A stretch of DNA of 64,000 nucleotides, from NCBI GenBank assembly GCA_964036275.1, contig OZ038439.1, positions 11,116,904 through 11,180,903 of the forward strand. The letters run 5' to 3'. Positions within the stretch are counted from its first letter, which is position 1. Every line of letters starts with the position of its first letter. This DNA comes from Litoditis marina. Its lineage: Eukaryota; Nematoda; Chromadorea; Rhabditida; Rhabditidae. This document shows positions 22,743 to 34,300 of this stretch, piece by piece. The position numbers and the translations under genes are program-made. The notes below the pieces were generated by a model that saw only the letters and a list, made by a program, of their open reading frames with translations, was not told the DNA's origin and did not search any database.

Positions 22743-25700
22743 TTAAATCCTTTCATAGAACGATGATCGCCTCAATAGCGAATGTGGCTGATGTTGTTGG
22801 TTTTGATTTTGTTGATTTTGTTGTTGTTGTTGTTGATTTTGTTGTTGTTGCAACTGTTGCTGTTGCCTTTGCGGAAGTGTTATCAACGGTTTGATGCATT
22901 TGCAGTCATGTAGAAAGATGTTGCCGAAGTCGTGACATTGACCGCACCTGAAACACAATTGGACATACTTTGGCGAGAATTATTTCATTTGTATTGCCAC
23001 GATTCGTCAAAAACGCTGTCTAAACTGGTCATCGAACTCTATACCACAACATGACATGTATTTCAATTTAATTGTCTACAGTATAGTGTGAGATGCGAGG
23101 GTCTTATAATGTGTAACTCAAAGCATAGCTGATTCACACTCATGTAGCCTCGATAACATGAGTTTTCTTCATTTTTCGAAACTAACCATCCTATGTTGAA
23201 CACACATTGATTTCTGTTACCCGATAACTATAAAATACTTTAGTAAACTGGTTTTCGAACTCGGTAACCTCACGGTCATAGCTGATTCACATATTCTTAT
23301 ACCGTCGATAACATGAATTTTACTCATTTTTTCAATTGGAAACAAAAAGTTTTTCGAAACTAACCATCCGATGTTGAACACATCCTTGCAACTGTTGGAC
23401 AACCAATCGAAACCACAACCGAGTTGTTCCAGAGAAGAGTTGGCAGACTGACCATTTATTACCTGTAAACAATTTATAAGAATGCTGGATTCGAACATGA
23501 TTGACGTGTGTTCACGTGGAAACACCAGACCTAACAAGAACATTCTAGGATGAATTGCTACCAATTTAATATGCGTATGCAGTCAAGCTTTTTTTCCTGA
23601 AAGAGGAAAAAAAAACACACAGCGAGGAAAAATCAAATACGCGCAGGTCAGAAATACTTACCGAATGATTAAATCTCACCTCAAATCTGTTTTCACCCGA
23701 CTGTGGCACTGGTGGCTGTCCTCTTTGCTGGAGTTGTGGTTGTCCAGGCGGGACCTTCATTAGAATGAAACAGGTTACACCCCAATATATTTCATTTAAT
23801 TGATTTTTTCACGCACGTGTACTGTTATTACTCACTTTCTCTACCTTTCCTTCTTTCACTCTTTCTTTTTATCTCTAGCTCTCTCTCTCTCTTTTTCTTC
23901 TCTCTAGGTCTCTCTCTCCTTTCTATGTTTCTTCCAAACATTTTGAACTCATGATTATCGATCTGTGATTGACCTGATTGATCTGTGATTGCGTAATTTG
24001 TGATTGTATCTGTGGTGGCAACAAATTCATCGGTGGGGGTAGTTGGCCGGCAAGGTTTGGAATCTGTAGAAAGTTAAACGAATTAAAAAAAGGAGGATTG
24101 AGTGGACCAATTCCAACGCTTCGGTCCCTTAAACTGAAACACCGATGCGTCGGGGCAGTTCCCTATAATCGTTCTACTGTAAGCAAAATAATGAACAACT
24201 AATATCAAAAAGTACCATTAGGTAACATAATAAGCAAAATTCAACAAAAACACAGAACATTGATATCATGTTTCTTCACGTTGTCAGTAACGTCTTTACA
24301 TTTATGTTATTTACGTTTTACTAGTGAATGTTCGCAAAACTAGTAAACCTACCTGCATAGGTAGTCCGAGCTGTCCCAGATTTGCGTTCGGTAACTGAAA
24401 TAGAAAAAAGTAGCGAGAAGAAAACTTCATCACAAACTTGACTTTCACACAATCAGTAAAGGCAAGTACTGAAGTAATAGTTTTTATATTCACCAACAAA
24501 TTGTGAAGTGTTATTTCCAACCTGAACACCAGCCTGTTGAGCCTGTTGAGCGGCGTTCGAAATCATACCAAATGTGGGTCCAAATGGTAACGGTATGGTT
24601 GCATTCTGTAAAACAAACATTTCGTTTTCATAAAGTTGTTAACAATCTTGATAAGTAACTATTAGAACGTTAAAACGTGAAATTCGTGGTTTTGGCGCGA
24701 ACCTACTAAAACGTAAAGTGTCCTACTGATTTTCACATCTAGCGAGCACGTCATATTTTCAATTGTTGATCGAATATAAAGTTCAAACCAACCAATGCGG
24801 GGTTGATAATATTTGGGTTCGGATAGACTTGTCCAGTACTAGAGAAGGTGCGTGCACTGACGTTGTTCTTATTTGATGGCATCTTGAAATGTACGATTTG
24901 ATTGAATGATTACTTATCCGATTTATTTATGAAAGTTGAACTAGATCTGCAACTTGGCGCACTGATATCAATACCTATTTCAGCTAATGATATCTAAATG
25001 GGGTCCCGGTCATATGCGCAAATCCAGATTGCGCAAAGCACCGGGCTCCGCTAAATCTAAATGTTGTACAGGTCCTTCGCTTGAAAAATACTGTATATTG
25101 CCATTTATGCTCGAAGTGAACTCAAACTAGGCTCAAGCTTCTCACTCTAGCCCCATACGCCCCATACTGGTACCAAATGTATTTCTGTAGGTCAGCTATT
25201 CAGTCAACAGTTAAACGTGAATTAATAGATTTTCATACATTACAAAGAGGTATTTCATGATTCGAATCAACACAGTTTAATATAACCCACCTGCGCAAAA
25301 GCTGGTGGTGGCTGGCGGAACTCATGTTTGCCCGAGTTGGTGAAAGCAGGAACCTGAATAATGTGAAACTTGCGATAAATCGCACGAACAATCTGATTAG
25401 AACTGAAAATGAGAGTCAAAACAATGTGGCACGTGTTACAAACATCGGAATTCAAGATAGTTCTTAGATAAAACCCAAAAATGTTTAAGGTATAAATAAA
25501 AATAATTCAAAATCGAACAAGTACCATGAGAGTGTTTTTTCACGGGTAATTCTATTTTGGGATAAATGTTCTACCTGTGGCCGAGCGGTTGTTGACAGAA
25601 TGGGCTCTGTTCTCACAGCCACAGTTGTGCGCTCCATTCCACGAGCGAACTGAAACATTAGATTGAAAATGCAGTACACTCAAAACTCATCTTTCAATAG

Positions 25701-27285
25701 ATTCTACAGCAAAGCGCCAAATTCTTTTAGTTTTTTTGCGTGACACAAACTTTTTTTCGACTTGAGCCGTATCTGCAAGCTGTACGCATCATCATCTGAA
25801 TATTTTTTTCCAAACATAAAGGTTCGATCAGAATGTACGATCAGATTTCCTAAATTTCAAGTTTCTTGTGGTTAAATCAGTATATATCCCACCATAATTC
25901 GTTTTAAAATGAGCATACTCACTGCGTTAGCTTCCTCCATGATACTATTGTCTTCCACTAACTTGTTCACGTGATGTTTATGCTCATCGTAGCTGAACGA
26001 TGTCTTTACCAATTCTGAAAAATACTGTAAATTAATTTTTTTACAGTAGTTTCAAGTCATGTTCAGTTCAAAGATTGAGGTGAGGGAATACTAGTTGAAG
26101 AACTACTGAAAAGAAACAGACTGATTGCAATATTTCCGGTGCCTATATGCGACATTCCGTAATAGTAAAATGAATGTCTTTTTAAAAAAAAATTCAATAA
26201 GTTGTGCACAAAAGTCAATTTTCTCTCAAACTCGTAGTTTGTTATCTTTATCAGTAAAACGTTACCTTTGCTAACCGGCTGATGAGTAGGTATGTTGTGA
26301 ATACGGACTGCTTCAGCTCTTTCGCGTTTGTGAAATCTACCCGACGCTCGCGTCTGCTCTTCGGTCGCTGAAATGTTCTGATGAGAACTTTGCAGTCGAA
26401 ATGAATCATAGTGTTCTCGTAAAAAAAAACAGGAATAGTTTATAGAAATGCTTCGCTGATCACTTTTTTGACATAGTGTTTCACTAACTAAGTTAGCATA
26501 GTGTTTCACTAACTCGAATCTCACGCTACATTATATTGAAGTTTCAGCACATATTTTGGAAAACCTACTCACCTGTGGCATTGACTATCTGAACATTTCT
26601 GAATACACGGGACCGATTGTGCGGTCCGTGATACTCATAACTGGGACTTTGTCTCAGAAACCTCCTTGGTGGAATTCGGGCAGCGTGCACAAAATGTTGT
26701 CCATGGTAGGTGCTGGCCGGTCGGAAAATCTGTAATTGTAGTTTGAACGAAAACAGAACATATCAAATAGAAACGCAGTGTTTTCCACTTCATTCACTAG
26801 AAGCTGCTTTACTAGACGCACTTAGAGTTTTCACGTAAAACGTAGATAAACAGCACTCATTGTTCACTTAATTGTGAGTAAGCAACCGCGACCGTCAACA
26901 TGAGAAAGAATGTAACTAGTATTACAGCAACATTATACTGACATGACATGAGAATAGTTAATGATCAACATTTTATGAGGTTTGCTACAACATGATTCGG
27001 GTATAGTGAGTGTCAAATTTATAAGTTTCTGTCTCTCGCCGGAATCGAACCTGCGAGCAAAAGATTCATAGCAGGACGCTAACCCCTGCGCTATTAGAGC
27101 ACAGAACGGGCCGGCTTTGGAATCGACAACATGTGTGCGCACACAGCGGAAAGTGAGATATACAGTACACTCCCGCCTTTCCGTTGGCAACGACTATAGC
27201 TCGCGAGACGTTGAGAACATTATAAACTCACACGTGCCACCGCCGAAACTTGATAGAATAGCCAGGCTACCAGGAAAATTCTCAT
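22743..27285 (-). CDS. Secreted Gln/Asn/Pro-rich protein with conserved C-terminal Cys module (13 exons, 408 aa)
   Basis: Exons: 27285-27232, 26729-26573, 26367-26266, 26014-25923, 25649-25575, 25353-25291, 24882-24793, 24605-24522, 24394-24353, 24063-23974, 23754-23680, 23462-23365, 22947-22743; phases close exactly, stop TAA. The start MRIFLVAWLFYQVSAVA is a signal peptide. A basic, low-complexity middle follows, then Gln/Pro-rich segments, then a compact cysteine region (GCGFDWLSNSCKDVF, then WCGQCHDFGNIFLHDCKC, residues ~315-360), and a poly-Gln/Asn tail ending RRSSFYERI. I do not recognise a named family; the Cys module looks conserved because its codons and spacing are tight while the rest is low complexity. 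Exons 7 and 11 use unusual acceptors (TTTCAAG, TAATGAAG), and each begins at or beside an in-frame ATG, so shorter products or separate transcripts are possible. Neighbour: convergent with the Kunitz-like gene. Confidence 0.75.
23110..23216 (-). pseudogene. Decayed tandem copy of exon 12 3' end of the Gln/Asn-rich gene
   Basis: About 100 bp resembles 23270-23395: both share TAGCTGATTCACA, then CGATAACATGA, CATTTTTCGAAACTAACCATCC and ATGTTGAACACA. The coding part (donor side of exon 12) is truncated and not open. It lies within intron 12. Confidence 0.6.
23826..23925. repeat. CT-rich tract in intron
   Basis: Polypyrimidine-rich plus-strand stretch with CTCTCTCTCTC runs, in the intron between exons 10 and 11 of the Gln/Asn-rich gene. 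Confidence 0.7.
24083..24185. mobile_element. Partial TTAA-MITE related to 63677-63800
   Basis: TTAAAAAAAGGAGGATTGAG followed by TGGACCAATTCCAACG, TCGGTCCCTTAAACTG and TATAATCGTTC matches the arms of the palindromic MITE at 63677-63800 with divergence. It sits just upstream of exon 10 of the Gln/Asn-rich gene. Confidence 0.5.
26999..27205 (-). mobile_element. tRNA-derived SINE-like element, copy 2
   Basis: Inverted copy of the family at 12868 and 50474. On the minus strand it reads CTATAGTCGTTGCCAACGG, then GTGCGCACACATGTTG, box A AATAGCGCAGGGGTTAGCG, box B GGTTCGATTCC, GGCGAGAGACAGAAAC and CACTCACTATA. It lies in intron 1 of the Gln/Asn-rich gene, 27 bp from the end of exon 1. Confidence 0.75.
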
Positions 27286-27850
27286 TTGGGCAATAATTAC
27301 CCTGAAAACTTGAAATGTTGCTCCTTATATCCATAATAATTCGATGAACAGAATCTCCCCTGACAAATATATCACAGAATAGGCAACACAGTGAAAGAGT
27401 AAAGGAACTACTTTGAAGTTAAAAACCGAGTTGTTTATCAAGGTTGGCCCCACCAAATTGGTCACTAGTTGATATCAAGTTGTGAAATCAAAGATTGGAG
27501 CACAATTGTGCACCAAGTTCTTGGCAAAAAGTCTGATCCTTGTATTACAACTTGGGTTATCGGCGAACCTTGGTAAACAACTCGGTTTTAAACTTCAGAG
27601 AAGGTGGATAAAGTAGAGAGAATATAGAGAAAAAACTCAGAAAAAGAATTACCATCTACCACGATCTTTTTTTCTAGAAAAAAACGATAGTCGACTGATC
27701 CTTTTATATGATCATATGATTTGTGTTCGTCCAGCTCATTGTCGGTGGCTAATTGAAACGGAGTGGCGTTTTTGTGTTATGTAAGTGAGAAAGTGGAGAT
27801 TAGCTGATTTCTACAGGTTCTGTGGCATAGTTTGGGCGAGTGGTGGGACC
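27286..27850. other. Upstream region of the Gln/Asn-rich gene
   Basis: Presumed promoter side of the minus-strand gene. It contains an inverted pair ACCGAGTTGTTTATCAAGG (27426) / CCTTGGTAAACAACTCGGT (27570), about 165 bp apart, with a further inner pairing. No gene seen. Confidence 0.5.
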
Positions 27851-27851
27851 C

Positions 27852-27958
27852 GGTTTGGTCAGAGATAGACCTTGTGGGCTGAAGAAACGAAGATGAGATG
27901 AGAAAATGAGACTGGTGCTTGAGTAAACTGGTGGTTGATCACAAATCTAATCAAAAAC
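27852..27958. ncRNA. Candidate structured-RNA core, copy A
   Basis: Conserved core GGTTTGGTCAGAGATAGACC, then TTGTGGGCTGAAGAAACGAA, GATGAGATGAG and GGTTGATCACAAATCTAA. Four copies lie 200-290 bp apart with much less conserved spacers. The ends can pair (TTTGGT with a distal AxCAAA), and GGTC/GACC makes a short hairpin. The class is unknown and the strand undecided; it may only be a repeat. Confidence 0.4.
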
Positions 27959-28145
27959 ATCAGTTATAGCTATTAAACTCTTTTTCGGTAACCATTGCTT
28001 TCAGTTGTAATTATGTTAATTTCAAATACGCTTATTCCGTTTTTTTTTCGGTTAAGGAGTTTGGTTAATTGTTATTACCATTTGTAAGTAAGGTAAGTTT
28101 ATAACCGTGAGGCATATATTTAAGATATAATAATAAGTAACAACC

Positions 28146-28240
28146 GGTTTGGTCAGACACCGACCTTGTGGGCTGAAGAAACGAAGATGAGATGAGAAAA
28201 TGAGACTGATGGGTGGTTGATCACAAATCTAACCAAAAAA
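28146..28240. ncRNA. Candidate structured-RNA core, copy B
   Basis: The loop of the GGTC..GACC hairpin differs (AGACACC) but the stem is kept; the 3' end CTAACCAAA is complementary to TTTGGTCAG with one mismatch. A ~12-nt shortening lies in the middle. Confidence 0.4.
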
Positions 28241-28349
28241 GCATCAGTTATAACGTTCATACTGTTTTTCGATTGATGGTTACCACCAATATGTAGTAGT
28301 AGCAATTTGTGTTCACAAACGATTTATTGTAAAATATTGAGTTACAACC

Positions 28350-28457
28350 GGTTCGGTCAGAGATAGACCTTGTGGGCTGAAGAAGCGAAGATGAGATGAG
28401 AGAATGAGACGCTAGCCTAAGTAAACGGGTGGTTGATCACAAATCTAACCGAAAAAC
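28350..28457. ncRNA. Candidate structured-RNA core, copy C
   Basis: Both sides of the putative closing stem changed: TTCGGT at the 5' side and ACCGAA at the 3' side, against TTTGGT/ACCAAA in copy B, which is a compensatory change. The middle has diverged (GACGCTAGCCTAAGT). Confidence 0.45.
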
Positions 28458-28632
28458 ATCAAATAAGACTTCTATATTCGGGTAATGATTATTCTAGTGG
28501 TAAGCGTATTGAATTCTTGAACGCTTATTCGGTTTTCTTTGGATTCGGTAGGCGGTCATATTCACCAGTTGTAGGTTTGTTAAGTTCATAAACGTGAGGC
28601 ATGACTTCAAGGTAAGATAATACGTAACAACG

Positions 28633-28738
28633 GGTTTGGTCAGAGATAGACCTTGTGGGCTGAAGAAACGAAGATGAGATGAGAATGAGACTGGTGCTTG
28701 AGTAAACGAGTGGTTGATCACAAATCTAACCCAAAAAA
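28633..28738. ncRNA. Candidate structured-RNA core, copy D
   Basis: Nearly identical to copy A in the core, with a 3' end CTAACCCAAAAAA. The spacer between C and D is alignable to that between A and B (shared GTGAGGCAT, CGCTTATTC), showing tandem duplication of a ~285-bp unit. Confidence 0.4.
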
Positions 28739-30164
28739 CATACAATAAAACTTTGATAGTGCAGTGCTATTGGCATAGCATGACATACTCTACGTTTGAG
28801 AAAATAACCGTCTCAATCGTTTCAACACTGATTGTGAGATTACATAATAAAATGAAGTCAGTTAACCGGAACAACACTGTTTTCTCGTACCTAGTTAAAT
28901 GTGAAGAAATCTTGCTCAACGGGGAAATCTGCCCTAGGAGATTTAAAAGGAGGTGCCAAATTTGTTTAACATGGGGCGATAAAACACGTACAGAATGTAT
29001 TAAAACATTCGGTTTTGTACTATTGTCAAATAGATCTCAAATACAGTGTTTAATCAGAAGATAACTCGAAGTTCAAGAAACAACCCTACGAGGGAATATA
29101 AGGATTGGCACACTTCTTGCGACCAAATGAACATCGTTGGATGGATTTGGGTCAATCCAGGTTGCGCCATCTTTATATAGGAAGGATGAAAGAATAATGA
29201 TCGCGAATATGTGAAATAAAACTAATGACCGATAGTCGTTCGGTTCTGATTTCGGTCAAACCTTCGCTAATATAAATTTCTAAATGTTTCTAAAGGTTAT
29301 TTGTAGGTTTGAGGGACATTCGAGGGTATGATGTCTCAGAGAAACCGCAAGATTGAAGAAAGGTAACGCTACTGAACTCTGAACATGAGAACGTTTCCAT
29401 TTGAAAGTAGATGGTATAATGTCTACGTCAAATACATTTGGGAGATCTCAAACAAATACAAAAGTTCAAATATCAGTATCACGGTTCAGCGAGTACTCAT
29501 ACTCACCATGAAACAACTCTGGGTTATATAGCTTGTGATTCTGAATCGCATGCTACTAAAAGGAAATTTGTCAAAGGACGAAAATGCTTGACTCTCACTA
29601 CAAATTGAGATCAGGAAAGCCAGTTTGTGTCCGACGCGGGAACAAAGTCTATGCAAAAATGTGGGTTACAAAAACATTATTGTTATTCTAATCACGTTGA
29701 ATGTCGTTCTTGGATTGCAATCATTGACATTAGACCACACATTAGACCCGATAGATATGTAGAGTTATTCAACCCTGATTTTCTGAACATGTGGTTAAAT
29801 GAATGTAAAATGTTTCCATCTAGTTTACGATGAGAAAAGATTATCGATACTAAAATAAATTGTTGAAGTTTGTCTGGAAGCGCTTCTAGGCGGAATTTAA
29901 AATGTGCACAGAGTACTTTGAGCTGCTCTAACTAATAGGAGAACTGAAATCATTGCGAAAACAAAAACAAGAAAAAAATAAAGAGTATCAATTCGAATGA
30001 ACCGTTTGGTTTTGACCTTGAAAATCCGACATAATCGACATGCACGTTCATTCAAAGAATTGTTGAAAAAGGTTGAATAAACCGATAAGAACACATTCTG
30101 AACATGAGCAAAACCATTGTATGTTGTAGATAACACGATCTTCACAAGAGACAATAATTTGAAA

Positions 30165-30540
30165 TGTTCCGGAAAAAAGGTAGTCTTTTCCGGAAGTGCA
30201 GAGTGAATCAAGTAAAAACGTGATGTACATCAAATATCCACTACCGAAAATAGTCTGTAGAGCAAATGTTTACTGTAACTCAAATAATCACCATAAACGC
30301 CAATTGTTGAAATGTTTTGGAGAAAAGGGAGTCTTTTTTGGAAGTGCGTGGTGGATATAGTAAAAACATGGTGTAGATCAAATATTCATCAAAAATACTC
30401 ATATTTTCGCCGTAGGTCAAATATTTGCTGTAAATCAAATAAGCACCATAAACGCGAATATTTGAAATGTTTCGGAGAAAAGGGAGTCTTTTTCGGAAGT
30501 GCGTGGTGAATTAAGTGGAAATGTGTATGTGGAGAAACAG
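30165..30540. repeat. Three ~150-bp tandem repeats
   Basis: Units starting near 30167, 30313 and 30469 share GTTTYGGAGAAAAGGGAGTC, TTTTTCGGAAGTGC, GTGGTG and GATCAAATATTCA. Confidence 0.7.
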
Positions 30541-30574
30541 GTTCGATTCGGCCGCAGCCTTTCTTCGGATATGG

Positions 30575-30905
30575 GGGGATCGGATCGGGTTCGACACATG
30601 TACCGCCGTCATTAATCAAAGTTGTTTTTACTATCAAAAAAGATTTTAACAACTTTTTCAACGAAGTTACCAGTATGACGAAGATGGCGGTACAAGCAAA
30701 ACATAGAGTTGGCTGAGTGAAAGTAGAAACGAAAACCATCGACTTTGTTCCAAAATGGAATGATAAGATGTGAGGAGATCAGATCGGATTAAACGCATGT
30801 ACCGCTGCCATTAATCAAGGTTGTTTTTACTTTCAAAAAAAAGATTTCAACAACTTTTTTGACGAAGTGATCAGAACAGGAGAGTGTAGGCAACCATCAA
30901 ATCAT
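30575..30905. repeat. ~200-bp tandem duplication with internal hairpins
   Basis: Both copies contain CATGTACCGC(C/T)G(T/C)CATTAATCAA, then AGTTGTTTTTACT..AAAAAGATTTTAACAACTTTTT, which can fold on itself. Confidence 0.65.
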
Positions 30906-31347
30906 AGAATTGGTTGAGAATTGTTGTGAATTTTGTGACTCGATCACATTTTCTGCACGTTGGAAGTGAAAGGAGAAGATGTTCGAGTTTCTCGTTGAAA
31001 TAGTACACTCTGACTGACTGACTGTTGCATCTTCATAAGACATACAATTACAAATATATCAGCAAAATGTACAGAGTACAGGAAAATATAGTTTTGACTG
31101 GCAATGGGATTCAAACAGTCATACAATCAGAATATCACGGACGCAATAACAACCCTGTTTCGCTCCGACTATATAGGAAAAACTGAACTTACAAACTGAA
31201 CATTCGTTACGAAAATCCTGCTCAACTATGAAAATAGTTTTAAAACTACAATTTTGTGATAGTTTGGTTGAAATCGCGATATATATACAGTTTCAAAAAT
31301 AACCGAATTGCACCAGTAAAGAACAAACAACGTATTCAGATATTGGC

Positions 31348-34300
31348 TCAGATATGCGAGAAGGTGTAGATGATTTCTTCTGAATATGGCTTATCGATAC
31401 TGCATTCGATTGAAGGAAAGTTGGGCTGAAAATAATCAGATTGAAAAACGGTTATAAAACAAGGTTGATATGAATTCATGCCAAAGTTAAGGTGAAGCTT
31501 GAATCCTAGTAGATTAAACTCAAAACAGATAATCTAGAACACTAGTGGAAATTTATGAGATCACGATATTTATCACTTTCTTGTATACCCAACGAGAATA
31601 CCAGATCAAGCCGAATGTGTTGCACAACATTGTTGAACCTATCGTATATGGCCTCAAATTGTGGTTGTTTCGATCTTGAAAACCTATTATTTCGAATTTT
31701 GACTTTCGACAAATTTGAATCTTCGATTCCATTTCTATGTTGCGTATGTTCAAGAACCTGTTCGGGACAAAAAAAAGTCGAAAACAAAATTTTGACTATA
31801 ATTTTAGCTCGTGAAAATCACACACAACGTGCTTTTGGTCACTTGCTCGTCGCCTTTGTGTTCGTGGGTAAACGGCACGATAGATAGTAACAGTAAGATC
31901 GAACTTCGAAATGCGTTCGAAAATATTTCGACTCTGCGCGTTCCAGTATTTCGATTTTTCGATCTTCACGGAATTTTGATTTTCGATCGGGATTTTTTCG
32001 ACTTTTATTAGTTTTCGATTCCAATCCCAACAACCCTATCTCCAATGGAAACATAAAAGGTACATGTCAACTCACGTAATTGACAGCGGCGCTGTGGAAC
32101 TGTGGTTCAATTGCAAGTCCCTTGCATGGTCCGTATGGTTGTCCCTCCTTCCCAACCGTGCGCAAATGGCGACCGCCATACAGATGGATGGCCGGGTAGG
32201 AGGTAGATATAGACATTGAGATACCGGACTTTTCGGAGGTCAAACTGGAAAAAATGCTTCTAACAATCAATTTCAGTTGAAGGCTTCACAAAGTTGTTAT
32301 GTCTTTGAATAATGTTCCGAACCAGTGAAGTCCATGATACTCGTCATAAATGTAGTTCGATCCCGCGTTCCAGGCGCGATAGTAGACTTTCGCAGTTTAC
32401 TAAGATCGAACCAAATTTCAAAACAAATTGTTGTTAATGCAAGGTGTGTCAATTCTGAATGTTTCCTTCCATCAATTCTGATTGTTTCCTATGCAAGTAC
32501 TAAATTAACAAAGTTGATATCAAAATCGCTCAAAGCGTGCCGAAAAATAGACATTTGAAGAAAATCGTTACCTCAAAACATTGGAACCGGAGTGAGACGA
32601 TGGATCCAAGATCAGGTCGTGATCGATGGAAACAAATCCAAACTGGTCGCTGAGGTTGTGCAACAACTGTTCCTCGTTCAGATCGAACATTGTGGTTTTT
32701 ACAGACAATTGCGCTCCTGAAATTATATCTATAGAAAGGTTTACTATGTGGGTTTAATCAGTGGGTTGGGCGACGTAATAGTTTTTTCTTCATCAGTATC
32801 ATCTTACAAATTACCTCGTGAGCTCACAATGTTTATTCACCAGAGATTTTTACCCCACTTTGTTAAACCAATCACTTTTACAATGTTTTCAATGTGAAAT
32901 ATATCTGGAGGTATAGTCCACATTATTTTAATTGAGACTTCTACAGTACCCTATTAAATTAACCATTGACTGATTTATGTTTTCATAATACGAAATCAGA
33001 ACCAAATGCCGAACTATTTAACAATTCGATAACATTGAAAGAGACTGAGCGTCGAGTAGGCTTACCGTAACGAGTCTCACCTTGTCATATATAAAGGTGG
33101 ATCACTCACTTTTTTTTGCCTTTGATTTCGTTCAAATTCTCATCATAGATGCTACCCAGTATGTCCACGTACAAAATGCAAAAGAACAGGGAAAATATTG
33201 ATTTATTGATTTTTTGTAATCAAAAATACGAAAAAACGATGAGTCATCGATTTCGTGGAGAGCGAATGACTGAATGAAATCGCACTAAAACTTGTCAACA
33301 TAAATGAAGAACAAGAGTGGACAACATATTCCGACCAGAACCTCTCAGTACCATTTATCGATTAATGGCAATGGTTTGAAAAAAATTTAGAATTGAGAGT
33401 GCCTCACTTTTTTTTGTCGATGATTTCCTTCAAACTTTGCATGTGGATGCTGCCCAACATAAAAACCTACTAGAAACTGACAGATAGTGGAAAAGTTGAT
33501 TTATTGATTTTTGGCGAACGATAATGTGAAAAAACGATGACGTCATCGATTGCGTTCTGAGCGAGTGGCTGAATGGAATTTGTCTAAAACTTGATAACAT
33601 AAATGAACAATAACTATGAACAATATGTGTTCATGAAAACTTGACGGTACCATTTATCGATTGATGACGACGATTTGAAAAAAATTTAGAAGTCAAAACA
33701 AGGAAGTCGGCCGGTTGCAACTTTCAGAAAAAATCGTCAATTAGTAAAAACATCCACTCAGTGAGCTGTGGTCACAGCATAGTCAAAAGTTTGCGAGCCT
33801 AAGTTAGTTAAATTTTTTTCGTCCATTTTGACGTTTTTTGGTGCATTTTCGTTCATAAAAAGAGAAGAGATGTAACAGTGGTCCGTAGATTCATAGTATG
33901 GGTTCGCTAAGTAGAGACAACACTTTTGTTAATAGTTGGTCAAATATAATATTCATCCGTTTTTGACCTTTGATCTTGCCTAAGGGAGGTCAAAAATTCA
34001 AACCAGTTGGAAACAGACGTTATTTATATATTTCAGAGGTATAAAATATTCATGAACTGTGGTAAAAAAATTTCGAAAAAATATCCATCCGTTAACGAGT
34101 TATACAGTTTGGGTGAAACCCGTACTATATACGGCGCACCTAGACCTCCATTTAAGCTATTTTGGACAGCAAATTTTCCCACGGTCGCTACGGCTCTCTT
34201 GATCATCGTAGTGGCTTGAAAATTTCAGGATAGAATGAGAACAGTGTCCTTGATAATCGACCCGAAGATCAAAGATTAAAGATCAAAAATCGAAATTTTG

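Larger units (their letters stand above)
28745..31347. other. 2.6-kb intergenic stretch with short tandem duplications, no gene recognised
   Basis: Plus-strand open frames at 28714-29064 and 29627-29833 have no recognisable domain or convincing splice frame. Two local tandem duplications (30165-30540 and 30575-30905) are listed separately. This is the 3' flank of the mutarotase gene. Confidence 0.5.

Noticed and set aside
22709..22894. Plus-strand Val-rich frame
   Set aside because: Antisense of the Gln/Asn tail of the minus-strand gene.
27036..27110. Functional tRNA gene
   Set aside because: Box A and box B are present, but acceptor ends do not pair, and the same block recurs with ~120 bp of shared flank, so it is a tRNA-derived repeat.
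28714..29064. 116-codon plus-strand frame after the last RNA-like core
   Set aside because: Begins inside the repeat core, with no recognisable domain or splice partner.
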